Shown piece after piece: positions 23,811 to 32,306 of a stretch of DNA of 32,417 nucleotides (within the stretch, counting starts at the first letter, position 1; every line of letters begins with the position of its first letter). The notes below the pieces were generated by a model, which saw nothing but the letters and a program-made list of their open reading frames with translations, ran no database searches and was not told where the DNA came from. A program made the translations under genes and the position numbers. This DNA is from JAVBPT01 sp031549455 (GTDB taxonomy: Bacteria; Bacillota; Clostridia; Lachnospirales; JAKSVV01), in NCBI GenBank assembly GCA_031549455.1, contig JAVBPT010000062.1, positions 1 through 32,417 on the forward strand. Reading direction: 5' to 3'.

Positions 23811-24626
23811 CTATCTAAAAAATATTTTCATAATAATATAAACAATTGGAAGGATGAATAGGACTCCATCGAACCGATCCAATATCCCTCCATGTCCCGG
23901 AATCATATTTCCAAAATCTTTTTGTTTATTGTATCGCTTAATACTCGAAGCGACAAGATCTCCTATCTGTGATAAAATGCTCAGGAAAATCGTCACTGTT
24001 ACGAATAGTATACCCGTTTTTAAATCTTTTAAAAAATAAATTTTGGTAATATTTAAATCATAATATACATATGTGGCTGCAATACTAAAAAGTACGCTCA
24101 TGAGGATCCCGCCAAAAAAACCTTCCCAGGATTTTTTAGGGCTTAACGCCTCGCAAAGTCTATGCTTTCCAAAGGCGCATCCTATGAAATAACCGCCTGT
24201 GTCTGCCCCCCATGCAATGCATAGAACAAGAACAGGATAAAATGCATAAACTTCTATCGATGCCAAAAGATACATATAGGAAAAGAAGACAATTGTATAA
24301 ATATAACCCGCATAGGTAACGGCCACATCTTTTATATTATATTTTTCGTATCGAATGACCATTACGCAAAGTAAAAAAATCAAAAAAATCATGCTATGAT
24401 AAAGCGTATAGATTGGACAGTAGAATAACAATGCAAAATGAAGAATAGCAAATAAGATGCCAAAGGTAACCAATGGTTTTGCCTCCGTCTTAAATACGGA
24501 ACAAAACTCATAAAAGGCAATGATTCCAACGGCAGCAATTGTAGGCAGCAACAGATATTGACTGTATAAAATAACAAGTACTGAATACGCCACCCCTACA
24601 AGAGAGGATAATAACCTGGTTCTCAT
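23811..24626 (-). CDS. cdsA: Phosphatidate cytidylyltransferase CdsA
   Basis: The 271-residue polytopic enzyme makes CDP-diacylglycerol from phosphatidate and CTP. It has about eight membrane helices and the full family signature near the C-terminus (SQIGDLVASSIKR ... KDFGNMIPGHGGILDRFDG), plus the GADTGGYFIGCAFGKHRL motif. Its start overlaps the uppS stop in ATGA, indicating coupled translation. Confidence 0.96.
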   Translation of the reverse strand: MRTRLLSSLVGVAYSVLVILYSQYLLLPTIAAVGIIAFYEFCSVFKTEAKPLVTFGILFAILHFALLFYCPIYTLYHSMIFLIFLLCVMVIRYEKYNIKDVAVTYAGYIYTIVFFSYMYLLASIEVYAFYPVLVLCIAWGADTGGYFIGCAFGKHRLCEALSPKKSWEGFFGGILMSVLFSIAATYVYYDLNITKIYFLKDLKTGILFVTVTIFLSILSQIGDLVASSIKRYNKQKDFGNMIPGHGGILDRFDGVLFILPIVYIIMKIFFR

Positions 24627-25312
24627 TTTCCACCAAACCTTCTATTTCGCATATTAAATGCCAAAATGCTATCTAACAAATCTTGTTTATCAAAGTCCGG
24701 CCAAAGCTTCTCTATAAAAATCAGTTCACTATAAGCAATTTGCCAGATCAAGAAGTTACTAATTCGCTCCTCGCCACTTGTACGAATCACAAAATCCGGG
24801 TCTGGGATGTCTTTCGTATCTAGGTATTGATCAAATATCTCTTCTGTCAAGTCTTCTATTTTTTCCTCTTGAATTCTCCTGATTGCCCGAATCACCTCAT
24901 CCCTTCCACCATAATTGATGGCAAGAACAAGACAGAGCCCTTCATTCTTTTTTGTTTTCTCTTCAATAAGGCGCATTTTTTCTTTTATGTCTTGATCTAG
25001 GATACTTCGTTCTCCGATAAATGCAATTCTAAACTTTTCCTTATCAAGTTTCTCAATACATTCATCCAGGAATTCCCGAAGCAGTCTCATAATCTCATCT
25101 ACCTCTTCCTTTTCTCTCTTCCAGTTTTCTGTTGAGAATGCAAAAAGGGTGAGATACTCTATTTGTATTTCATTGCAAAATGTAGCAATCTCTCTTACAG
25201 TCTTAGCGCCCTCTCTGTGCCCCATCTTAGCCGGAAGTCCCTTCGTACGAGCCCAACGTCTATTCCCGTCCATAATGATTGCAATGTGTTTTGGTACATT
25301 TTGTATCTCCAT
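24623..25312 (-). CDS. uppS: Undecaprenyl diphosphate synthase (cis-prenyltransferase)
   Basis: This 229-residue enzyme makes the C55 carrier lipid for peptidoglycan and other envelope glycans. Motifs in order: MDGNRRWA with catalytic Asp15, GHREGAKTVREI, LTLFAFSTENWKR, NYGGRDEVIRA, then DPDFVIRTSGEERISNFLIWQIAYSEL near the C-terminus. Length is slightly short for the family (about 240-250) but complete. An AAAGG site lies about 8 nt upstream of the ATG. It follows frr by 12 nt in the conserved order frr-uppS-cdsA. Confidence 0.97.
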   Translation of the reverse strand: MEIQNVPKHIAIIMDGNRRWARTKGLPAKMGHREGAKTVREIATFCNEIQIEYLTLFAFSTENWKREKEEVDEIMRLLREFLDECIEKLDKEKFRIAFIGERSILDQDIKEKMRLIEEKTKKNEGLCLVLAINYGGRDEVIRAIRRIQEEKIEDLTEEIFDQYLDTKDIPDPDFVIRTSGEERISNFLIWQIAYSELIFIEKLWPDFDKQDLLDSILAFNMRNRRFGGK

Positions 25313-25324
25313 GATTAAACCTTT

Positions 25325-25867
25325 CTATATGGTCATGATGTCTTTTGACTTTGCCTCTAATTCTTTGTCAATTAAATTGATATGGGTGTCTGTTACATCT
25401 TGAACCTGCTTTTCAAGACCCTTTACCTCATCTTCGGACAAATCTTTATCTTTTTTAACAACTTCCAACACATCTCTGCTTATATTTCGGACATTTACCT
25501 TGAAGTTTTCACAAACTTTTTTGGCTTCCTTCACAAGCTCTTGCCTTCTTTGCTCATTTAGCTCTGGAAACTGAAGACGGATTGCATTTCCATCATTGGT
25601 TGGGGTTAGATTAATATCCGAGGTCTGAATGGCTTTCTCAATTTCTCTTAACGCACCTTTATCCCAAGGTTTAATCTCAAGTGTCCTGGCCTCTTTTACA
25701 GACACGTTTGCCACTTGTTTTAAGGGAGTAGGCGTTCCATAATAGTCCACCACTATTCTATCTAAAATAGCCGGATTGGCTCTTCCTGCTCTAATTAAGG
25801 ACAGCTCCTCTTTTAATTTTTCAAGTGTTGCTGACATCTTACTTCTGCACTCATCTACTGTTTCCAT
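25325..25867 (-). CDS. frr: Ribosome recycling factor
   Basis: The 180-residue factor splits post-termination ribosomes with EF-G. It has RAGRANPAILDRIVVDYYGTPTPL, the NVSVKEARTLEIKPWDK segment and the NDGNAIRLQFPELNEQRRQELVK motif. Length fits the family (about 185). A GGAGGAT site lies 6 nt upstream and a strong promoter is close. The usual upstream gene pyrH is absent; frr begins the transcript here. Confidence 0.98.
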   Translation of the reverse strand: METVDECRSKMSATLEKLKEELSLIRAGRANPAILDRIVVDYYGTPTPLKQVANVSVKEARTLEIKPWDKGALREIEKAIQTSDINLTPTNDGNAIRLQFPELNEQRRQELVKEAKKVCENFKVNVRNISRDVLEVVKKDKDLSEDEVKGLEKQVQDVTDTHINLIDKELEAKSKDIMTI

Positions 25868-25900
25868 AAATAATCCTCCATATTTATTTTAATGTTTCAT

Positions 25901-25928
25901 ATTATACCATTATTTTTCAAGATTTCAA
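25901..25928 (-). promoter_or_regulatory. Promoter of the frr-uppS-cdsA-rseP-mtaB operon
   Basis: On the minus strand TTGAAA, a 16-nt spacer and a perfect extended -10 TGGTATAAT lie 33 nt upstream of frr. Confidence 0.85.
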
Positions 25929-25943
25929 CAAGAAGTTTCAAAT

Positions 25944-25970
25944 AAAAAAAGATAAAAAATATCTTTTTTT
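25944..25970 (-). terminator. Terminator after the M23-deacetylase gene
   Basis: A perfect 11-bp, very AT-rich stem AAAAAAAGATA/TATCTTTTTTT with a 5-nt loop lies 17 nt after the stop at 25988; its right arm supplies the T-run. Confidence 0.75.
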
Positions 25971-25987
25971 ACTTCACTTTAGACTTA

Positions 25988-27934
25988 CTACTCACAGAGT
26001 GAAACCACATTTACAAGTTCCTGCCCCTCTAGCGTTTCTTCTAGTTCTTCCGACTCAAGTTTTTTTATCACAAGATACGCCTGCTTTTCTAACTTTTCAA
26101 AAAACACACTGTTTAGAGTCATGTTGGCTCTAATGTTTCGCTTTAGATTAAACAAGCTCTCCGGATTGCTTTTTGTCACAATATTAATTCCCTCAACACA
26201 CCCCAAAGTGGCCTTAAACCCCATATCTTTTAGAATATCCGCTGCGTTGGAAGACACAATCCCAAAGGGATAAGTAAAGGTTGTGGGTTTATAGGAGGTT
26301 TCTTCATAAAGTTTATCTTGTAGTTTCAAGATGTCTTTCGTGAGACGTTCGCTGTAAGCCTCATAACCTTCCCCTTTTTTTTGGCGAATTCCTTGTGTCT
26401 TTTTATTATTGACATGCAAACCATAGGAATGGTTTTGAATCTCAAATACGCCTGATGAGACCATCTCAGAAAGCCTAGTCCAAGTGATATACGAGTAGTT
26501 TGGATTCTCTTCTTCTCTCTTAGAGGAGTCCTCCGAATAAGCACCCACAACAGAAACCACTGCCTTCATTCCGTACTCCTTTAAAAGTGGGTAGGCATAA
26601 TAATAATTATTGAAATGTCCATCATCGAATGTGAGAATAATCGGCTTAGAAGGAAGCGTTACCCCCTCATAAACATATCGAATCAGGTCTTCCATCACAA
26701 TCGTATGATAGCCATTTTCTTTTAAATACTTCAGATCTTGTTCAAACTGTGTTGGCGTAATCGTGTAGCGACTTGAATTGGATGGATTTTTGAGCAGGCT
26801 GTGATACATAATAATAGGCACCGCCACATGTTGTTCTCCTGTCTGCATCATCGTCGGCCTCAATTTATCAAAAAATAAATCCAGTTTCGATTTTTGGTTT
26901 TGTGTTTCTATAAAGTTGTAAACTCTCTTAAATTCCTTGCTTCCTTCTGCCCTTTGAACAGATACTCTATTTTTTTGTAAAAGCCTAGTCAGCTCATAGA
27001 GATTGATCCAAATTTGATTGACCCCGTCCTTTTGGGATTCATCAAATATAATCTGAAGACCAAAATGCAGATGGCTTTGGGTAATGTTGTTTACATTTTC
27101 CTTGCTACTATATCCCGTTCTTCCCACATATCCAATCACATCCCCCGCCTTTATATCCCTCCCCTTCACCAGGCTTTTGGCATAGGGATAATCTTTTCTT
27201 AAATGGGCGTAATAGTAATACCGCTTCGTATCAAAACTTCTAATCCCAATACGCCAGCCTCCATATTGGTTCCAACCCAGTTCTTCCACAATACCCGATT
27301 CTACAGCAACAACAGGTGTTCCTGTTGCGGCCATTAGATCATGACCAAGATGCAACCTTCTATACCCATAGGTTCTCCCAGCTCCAAAATCATCATAATC
27401 ATTATAAGGGTAGGTTCTGGCAATTGGCGAAAAGACCTTTAGCCCATATTTCTGTACCCATTCCTTATTGCCCGCCTCATTTTGCACCTCTATCTTATAG
27501 TGCCCAACAAACTCTACCAAAATGGCCGTAAATGCTTCTATATAATAACTGTAATGCTTCATTCCCTCAGCGATCTCAGAGACGCTCTTTCCCTCATTTA
27601 TCTTTTTAATCAGTGTGTCTATATCCTTCACACTGTATCGCTTAAAATCCCCTCCATACTTGGTAGCCAGATAGGCCAGAATCTCAATCCAGTTATATAA
27701 ATGTTCTGCTTTAGGGTCTGTGTGCGATTTGATATCCAGCTCAAGTGCCTTTTCCATTGCGGCATAACTCACATCAAAGTCAATCCATTTGATGTATTTT
27801 TTTTCATTTGTTTGCACCATAGTATATTTGGCTTCGTTTTGCATCAGATTGACAAGCAAAGAAACCACGGCAACCGTAAAGATAAAGAGACTTATATATC
27901 CCAACAACTTTTTTCTTTCAAAAACAAAATACAA
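25988..27934 (-). CDS. Fused M23 peptidase and polysaccharide deacetylase (NodB) envelope enzyme
   Basis: The 648-residue protein has a membrane anchor (residues 10-31) and then lies outside the cell. An alpha-helical region (about 50-150) precedes an M23/LytM domain with HLGHD (His195, Asp199), GTPVVAVESGIV, a central YYAHL and HLHFG (288-292), the zinc ligands for cutting peptidoglycan cross-bridges. A NodB domain (about 370-630) has TFDDGH (Asp437, Asp438), NHSYGLH (502-507) and TYPFG, the metal site of peptidoglycan/chitin N-deacetylases. Both sites look intact. The start is TTG at 27934 with AGGAG 6 nt upstream; the next in-frame ATG would delete the anchor. It follows vanW by about 83 nt. 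Confidence 0.9.
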   Translation of the reverse strand: MYFVFERKKLLGYISLFIFTVAVVSLLVNLMQNEAKYTMVQTNEKKYIKWIDFDVSYAAMEKALELDIKSHTDPKAEHLYNWIEILAYLATKYGGDFKRYSVKDIDTLIKKINEGKSVSEIAEGMKHYSYYIEAFTAILVEFVGHYKIEVQNEAGNKEWVQKYGLKVFSPIARTYPYNDYDDFGAGRTYGYRRLHLGHDLMAATGTPVVAVESGIVEELGWNQYGGWRIGIRSFDTKRYYYYAHLRKDYPYAKSLVKGRDIKAGDVIGYVGRTGYSSKENVNNITQSHLHFGLQIIFDESQKDGVNQIWINLYELTRLLQKNRVSVQRAEGSKEFKRVYNFIETQNQKSKLDLFFDKLRPTMMQTGEQHVAVPIIMYHSLLKNPSNSSRYTITPTQFEQDLKYLKENGYHTIVMEDLIRYVYEGVTLPSKPIILTFDDGHFNNYYYAYPLLKEYGMKAVVSVVGAYSEDSSKREEENPNYSYITWTRLSEMVSSGVFEIQNHSYGLHVNNKKTQGIRQKKGEGYEAYSERLTKDILKLQDKLYEETSYKPTTFTYPFGIVSSNAADILKDMGFKATLGCVEGINIVTKSNPESLFNLKRNIRANMTLNSVFFEKLEKQAYLVIKKLESEELEETLEGQELVNVVSLCE

Positions 27935-28004
27935 AATTTACTCCTACACTTAGATCTGATATCTCATTTTATGTTAGAAGATCAATTTAATATTCATACA
28001 CAAG

Positions 28005-28029
28005 TAAAAAAGCCACCTTATCGTAGCTT
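28005..28029 (-). terminator. Terminator overlapping the vanW stop codon
   Basis: On the minus strand the 7-bp stem AAGCTAC/GTGGCTT (one G-U pair) with a 6-nt loop is followed by a run of T residues. The vanW stop lies in the loop. Confidence 0.7.
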
Positions 28030-28839
28030 TTCTTCCGGAATATATTCTGCATCATACATAACCCTGGCATGATTTTCTAACAATAACTCATCCGATACGA
28101 ATTCTCCCGTCATCTTCTCCAGTATCTTTCTTCTCACTCTGTTATGCCTATAATACACCTGATCCACACAATCGAAGTACTCTTCTTCAACATAAATGTG
28201 ATAAGAATTATTGATCTTCCTGTCACATCTGAGTTCTCCACAAAGATATTCGTCTGTCGTATAAACAATCAACTGAAAGGTGTCCTGCGTATTATTTTTG
28301 AATCGATAGTCCAGATAATTGTACATGATAGAGGTGCCCATTCCAAACGGTACCTGCCTATTATAATCCGGAAATAGGTCGTACGCATTATGGTGATGAT
28401 GCTCTACGATATCCAGCGGACTGTGCAGCACCATCCAGTGAATTAGGTTGGTCAGCTGGCACATTCCTCCTCCTACCCCACTTGCAGTAGCTTGTCCTCG
28501 AATAATTAGCCCATTTCTATACCCCTTTTTGGTTGTGCAGCTTCCAACAAGATTCCAGAGAGAGAAAACCTCTCCCGGCTTAATCAAAACACCCGTGATC
28601 TTAGGCGTCGAAAGCGCAAGATTGGTTGCCTTATTCTCTTGGAGTTTGAGATCCACATTTCCAAGCCTCCTCCGAATTAGAGAGTTATGATTATAGACCA
28701 CTAGCGGAAGCTTGACTTCCGATTTTTCTGTCGCAAAGGCAGAATAAGAAAAAGCATTTTGGATATGCCTTATCATTGTTTCTTTAAACACAGATATTTT
28801 ATATGTGAAAGGCGATAATTCCGAAAAATGCCTTCTCAT
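28018..28839 (-). CDS. vanW: VanW family protein
   Basis: The 273-residue protein has the VanW core: LSTPKITGVLIKPGEVFSLWNLVG, then GYRNGLIIRG, the glycine-rich GVGGGMCQLTNLIHWMVLHSPLDIVEHHHH motif (about 117-150), and NNTQDTFQLIVYTTDEYLCGEL. Length matches the VanW of vanB-type vancomycin clusters, but there are no resistance genes here, so this is the common chromosomal form; the biochemical role is unknown. No signal peptide is visible. The ribosome binding site is weak. An in-frame stop directly before the ATG fixes the start. It follows the flavin reductase gene by 23 nt. Confidence 0.9.
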   Translation of the reverse strand: MRRHFSELSPFTYKISVFKETMIRHIQNAFSYSAFATEKSEVKLPLVVYNHNSLIRRRLGNVDLKLQENKATNLALSTPKITGVLIKPGEVFSLWNLVGSCTTKKGYRNGLIIRGQATASGVGGGMCQLTNLIHWMVLHSPLDIVEHHHHNAYDLFPDYNRQVPFGMGTSIMYNYLDYRFKNNTQDTFQLIVYTTDEYLCGELRCDRKINNSYHIYVEEEYFDCVDQVYYRHNRVRRKILEKMTGEFVSDELLLENHARVMYDAEYIPEEKLR

Positions 28840-28862
28840 TTATTTTAATCTCACTTTTTCCA

Positions 28863-29393
28863 TCATTTTATAACCCCTTTAAGGTCATTCACTATACTCG
28901 CATAGTTTGTGTAACTCTTTTCAACGTCATCCTCTATATTACTTGTAAAATTTTTGAGATACGTCAATTCGAACTTAAATATCTCGGCCAGTTCATTAAA
29001 GTAATCTTGAATGTGATTTGATACTTCTCCATTTTCTTCCTCGCTCATTGTCCCAACTGTAATCAGAAATACCTTTTTTCCTTCTAACGCTTCGTGGTTG
29101 CAGAATGGATTTAGCCGATCAATCATGTTTTTTAATATTCCCGTAACCTGATTAAAATAGATCGGCGAAGCAATAATGAGGTTATCTGCTTCCAATATTT
29201 TTTCATACACTTGCTTCATATCGTCATTGATTACACAAAAATTTTCGAGTTTTTTTTCACAGGAGTTACATCCTAAACAAAATTTTATATCTTTGTCGCC
29301 GAGACAAATCATCTCTCCCCGCTCCTCTTTTATGTCATTTAATATTTTAAAACAGTTCTTTTTTCTTTTGCTTCCACATAAATATAGATTCAT
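28863..29393 (-). CDS. Flavodoxin-like NADPH-dependent FMN reductase with Cys cluster
   Basis: The 176-residue protein has a flavodoxin fold: MNLYLCGSKRKKNCF phosphate loop, the insert FCLGCNSCEKKLENFCVINDDM (Cys39, Cys42, Cys45, Cys53) typical of iron-sulfur flavoproteins/NADPH-dependent FMN reductases, and IIASPIYFNQVTGILKNMIDR. The Cys arrangement could bind a [4Fe-4S] cluster. I prefer ATG 29393 because the product then starts with the usual first strand and GGAG of the previous gene lies 10 nt upstream; ATG 29417 lies within that gene and has no site. It follows the radical SAM gene by 7 nt and may feed it electrons, by inference. Confidence 0.82.
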   Translation of the reverse strand: MNLYLCGSKRKKNCFKILNDIKEERGEMICLGDKDIKFCLGCNSCEKKLENFCVINDDMKQVYEKILEADNLIIASPIYFNQVTGILKNMIDRLNPFCNHEALEGKKVFLITVGTMSEEENGEVSNHIQDYFNELAEIFKFELTYLKNFTSNIEDDVEKSYTNYASIVNDLKGVIK

Positions 29394-29400
29394 TTTTCTT

Positions 29401-30714
29401 CTACTCCAATCCTTCATTCATAAATAATTCTGTTGCTTCCTCCTGTTCGTCTAAAAAAGGTCTTTGCACTTTGACGTACCTATCCATATTTTCATTCGCA
29501 ACTTCTATCATGTCATCAACTCTGGCATTCAAATCTTTCTTTCTGATTTCCTCCTCATATACATACTCTAGATAGGCGGTATATTCTGCATTGCCTTCAC
29601 GAAACTTCCGATAATCCTCCTGAAACTCTTCTACATCTCTGTCAATCCTTAACTTTTCTACCAATCTGTACATCTTCTCGTTTGCTTCTCTTCCGCTTAT
29701 AGAATCCATTCTATTGAAAAATATATTGAACATTGGCATTGGCGGGCCACCTACCGGGTCCGGCAATAGCCAGTAAGAAGAACCTTCGTTTTCATTTAGA
29801 CACGTTAGCACCTCAGAGATTGTATCAAGTACTGTAAATGGCTGGAGCAGACGATAGCTTCCATTTAAGAAAAGTTCTTCTGCCATCGTGTACGGTTGGA
29901 CATTGGCAAACATCAAAGTCGGAAAAACCTTTTTCCCTTTTAAGTATTTTACAGACTCTAGCATGTCTTCTTGCGCCTCCAGATCCGTATGTGGTGCAAG
30001 CCCAGCAAAAACAAATGAACCAACAGTAAGGCCACAGCTTTGTAATATAGAAACCGCTTTCTCATATTTTTGAATATCTAATGATTTGTTATATAAAACA
30101 TTTCTTGTAAACTCATTTGCGGATTCAAAACCCAAAACCACTCTTGTATTTAATTTTTTTAACAGTCCCGTTTCCTCACTATCCCTTAGATATTTCTCTA
30201 GTGTTATGATATCTGTGGCATGTGCCTCAACAAACAAAACAATATCAATATCATGTTGATCTATCTTCTCCACTAAGCCCCTTAATGCTTTCACTCTGGC
30301 CTCGCGTGGGAAATCACAATCCGAAAAATAAGAACCACCCGGGCTAATGGTAAGTGCAATAGGTTCTCTATCCTTATGCTTTAGACTTTTATCCGTTATG
30401 TCCACTTTCCCGTACTGTTTATTAAGAACAAGTTCTTCAAAGTTATCTAAAACATATTGGCATTGCCTTGACATTGCCATTGTAATCTCATCTCTTGAAA
30501 AACCCGATTCAGGATATCTAGCATAAAAACACGGACTACATAAACCCGCTTCACTTCGACAGCAGGGACTTCCTATTAAATAAAATGAGGGAAAGTTACC
30601 CGTAGATTCTAGCAAACTTCCTCCTGATGGTATATCTGGCACCGGTTCAGAAAGAGCCGCCTTGTAATACGTCCTTCTCAACTCTTTTGTAATTTCAGTG
30701 ATCTCACTTTTCAT
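29401..30714 (-). CDS. Radical SAM protein of the Elp3/TIGR01210-like type
   Basis: The 437-residue protein has cysteines at 51, 52, 59 and 62 in SPCCRSEAGLCSPCFYARYP. The classic CxxxCxxC motif is replaced by Cys52-x6-Cys59-x2-Cys62 with aromatic residue next, as in MiaB-like TIGR01210/archaeosine-synthase-type radical SAM proteins. Later family-like motifs are ISPGGSYFSD, VLFVEAHATDI, VVLGFESANEFTRN, and GSFVFAGL. The C-terminal 100 residues are charged and helical. The substrate is unknown. A promoter and an AAAGGA site precede it. The tight spacing to the flavin reductase suggests a working pair. Confidence 0.8.
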   Translation of the reverse strand: MKSEITEITKELRRTYYKAALSEPVPDIPSGGSLLESTGNFPSFYLIGSPCCRSEAGLCSPCFYARYPESGFSRDEITMAMSRQCQYVLDNFEELVLNKQYGKVDITDKSLKHKDREPIALTISPGGSYFSDCDFPREARVKALRGLVEKIDQHDIDIVLFVEAHATDIITLEKYLRDSEETGLLKKLNTRVVLGFESANEFTRNVLYNKSLDIQKYEKAVSILQSCGLTVGSFVFAGLAPHTDLEAQEDMLESVKYLKGKKVFPTLMFANVQPYTMAEELFLNGSYRLLQPFTVLDTISEVLTCLNENEGSSYWLLPDPVGGPPMPMFNIFFNRMDSISGREANEKMYRLVEKLRIDRDVEEFQEDYRKFREGNAEYTAYLEYVYEEEIRKKDLNARVDDMIEVANENMDRYVKVQRPFLDEQEEATELFMNEGLE

Positions 30715-30740
30715 CTTCTTTTCCTTTGCTTATATAGACC

Positions 30741-30769
30741 AGTATACCATAAATTTACATTTATTTCAA
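30741..30769 (-). promoter_or_regulatory. Promoter of the radical SAM-flavin reductase genes
   Basis: On the minus strand TTGAAA, a 17-nt spacer and an extended -10 TGGTATACT lie 26 nt upstream of the radical SAM start. Confidence 0.75.
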
Positions 30770-30806
30770 TACTTTTTTTCCAAGTTTTTACATTTAATTT
30801 GATGCG

Positions 30807-32183
30807 TTATTTCAACAGGCCCATGCTATATTTATAAGCAAGCACTCTGATTACTGCTGCATCCACTAGTTCAATATCAATCCCCCCACTGTTAATGGCA
30901 TCTAAAACCTTATTATAGGCTTCTTTATAGTCTGTCGTAATCATCATATCGTTTCCTGCTAAAATTGCAGAAACAGCCGGATGATTTCCACTTGTATACG
31001 TTGTAATGGCATTCATTGCGAGATCATCTGTTATAATTACCCCCGAGAATTCAAGCTCATTCCTCAATGTATTATGCACATTCTTAGAGAGGGAAGCCGG
31101 ACTTGCTGTATCCATTGCCTCCACAATATTGTGTGAAACTAATACAAAGTCTGCACCTTTATCAATTCCCGCTTTAAATGGTACAAAATCGCTTGTTTGA
31201 AAGGTGGTATATGGTCTTTTGTCGACCGCAACCCCTTCATGGGTATCTGCATTGTTCCCGTAACCCGGAAAATGCTTCAACACACTAGATACACCCATCT
31301 TCTTGGTTTCTTCTATAATTGTCGTCACATAGTTTGCCGTTTCAGTCGCAGATTTGCCAAATGTTCTTGGATACATATATGCGGTCTCGCTCGTGCAAAC
31401 GTCTGCAACCGGAGCAAAGTTTATATGAATCCCTAATGATTTTAACAAGCTAGCCTTGTTTTGGGCATCCAGGATAATTCCGTCCATACCTTCCGTTTGA
31501 AATATTTCTTGTGGTGAAGCGAAAGGTTTGGCGACCAAATTTTCATTGGAACTAATTCGAACCACTGTTCCACCCTCTTCATCCACTCCAAAGATCATTG
31601 GTATAGGCGCATTCGCCTGATACGCCTCGATGGTCGTCACTACATCATTTTTGGTCTTCTCATCAAAGTCTTTTTTAAACAATATATATCCACCCAAATG
31701 ATAATTCTTAATATCCTCTAATGCATTTTCCTCAGGACACCTCGCCAAGATGAGCTGCCCCACCTCTTCTTCTCTGCTCATCCATTTCATTCTTTCGTAT
31801 GCATCCACATAGTAATCATGGAATAAATCTCCAGGTTTAAAAACCGTTCCCCATTTTTGATTAAACTCTTTTGCAAGCTCTACTTTGTAATCTGATATCT
31901 TCTTTAGCTCAATCACTTTTACCGTTTGACCCATTCTGGTGTCATCTAGTTCCCCTTCATAGTAAACGGTAAACACATCCCCTATCAATAAACCATCCAG
32001 TCCCGTATGGGGCACATCTGTTTTTACAAAAGAATATTTGACCCCCCGATCCGTTGCAATAAGGATGGTGTTCATTGTCGCATCCTTTACTGTCCCCGTC
32101 ACTTCGTGTACTTCTACCTTTTTACCACAGGCCAATAAAAAGCACACCACCATAACTAAAATGCACAAGAAAACTTTTTTCAT
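30807..32183 (-). CDS. Lipoprotein glycoside hydrolase family 3 (beta-N-acetylhexosaminidase, NagZ-like)
   Basis: The 458-residue lipoprotein has a signal peptide with lipobox LLAC (Cys19). Residues about 24-110 are an extra N-terminal domain I do not recognise. The GH3 TIM barrel starts near 130 (MSREEEVGQLILARCP) with GVDEEGGTVVRI, INFAPVADV, the catalytic-loop motif KHFPGYGNNADTHEG (Asp313/His315 dyad typical of NagZ) and ITDDLAM (nucleophile Asp386). It should remove GlcNAc from peptidoglycan fragments outside the cell, in cell-wall turnover. GAGGTGA precedes ATG 32183. Confidence 0.9.
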   Translation of the reverse strand: MKKVFLCILVMVVCFLLACGKKVEVHEVTGTVKDATMNTILIATDRGVKYSFVKTDVPHTGLDGLLIGDVFTVYYEGELDDTRMGQTVKVIELKKISDYKVELAKEFNQKWGTVFKPGDLFHDYYVDAYERMKWMSREEEVGQLILARCPEENALEDIKNYHLGGYILFKKDFDEKTKNDVVTTIEAYQANAPIPMIFGVDEEGGTVVRISSNENLVAKPFASPQEIFQTEGMDGIILDAQNKASLLKSLGIHINFAPVADVCTSETAYMYPRTFGKSATETANYVTTIIEETKKMGVSSVLKHFPGYGNNADTHEGVAVDKRPYTTFQTSDFVPFKAGIDKGADFVLVSHNIVEAMDTASPASLSKNVHNTLRNELEFSGVIITDDLAMNAITTYTSGNHPAVSAILAGNDMMITTDYKEAYNKVLDAINSGGIDIELVDAAVIRVLAYKYSMGLLK

Positions 32184-32203
32184 ATCATCACCTCGTTTAG
32201 TTC

Positions 32204-32209
32204 ATTATA
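32204..32209 (-). promoter_or_regulatory. Probable -10 box of the GH3 lipoprotein gene
   Basis: A perfect TATAAT lies on the minus strand 20 nt upstream of the start, in a very AT-rich stretch. I see no convincing -35 box, so confidence is limited. Confidence 0.5.
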
Positions 32210-32306
32210 ATATATAAAAATTTAAAAATGAACTGTTTTTGTAACTTTTTTTGAATGGTTTAAGTCTAATCTATTACAAACAAAATTAAATATTGAGGAG
32301 GAAATG

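Noticed and set aside
27701..28072. Plus-strand open frame of 123 codons at the vanW / M23 boundary
   Set aside because: It reads through the 3' end of vanW, the terminator and the 5' end of the M23 gene in antisense, and has no ribosome binding site.
28018..28839. Vancomycin resistance cluster around vanW
   Set aside because: No vanH, vanB, vanX, vanY or vanRS genes are nearby; vanW homologues are common in Clostridia without resistance.
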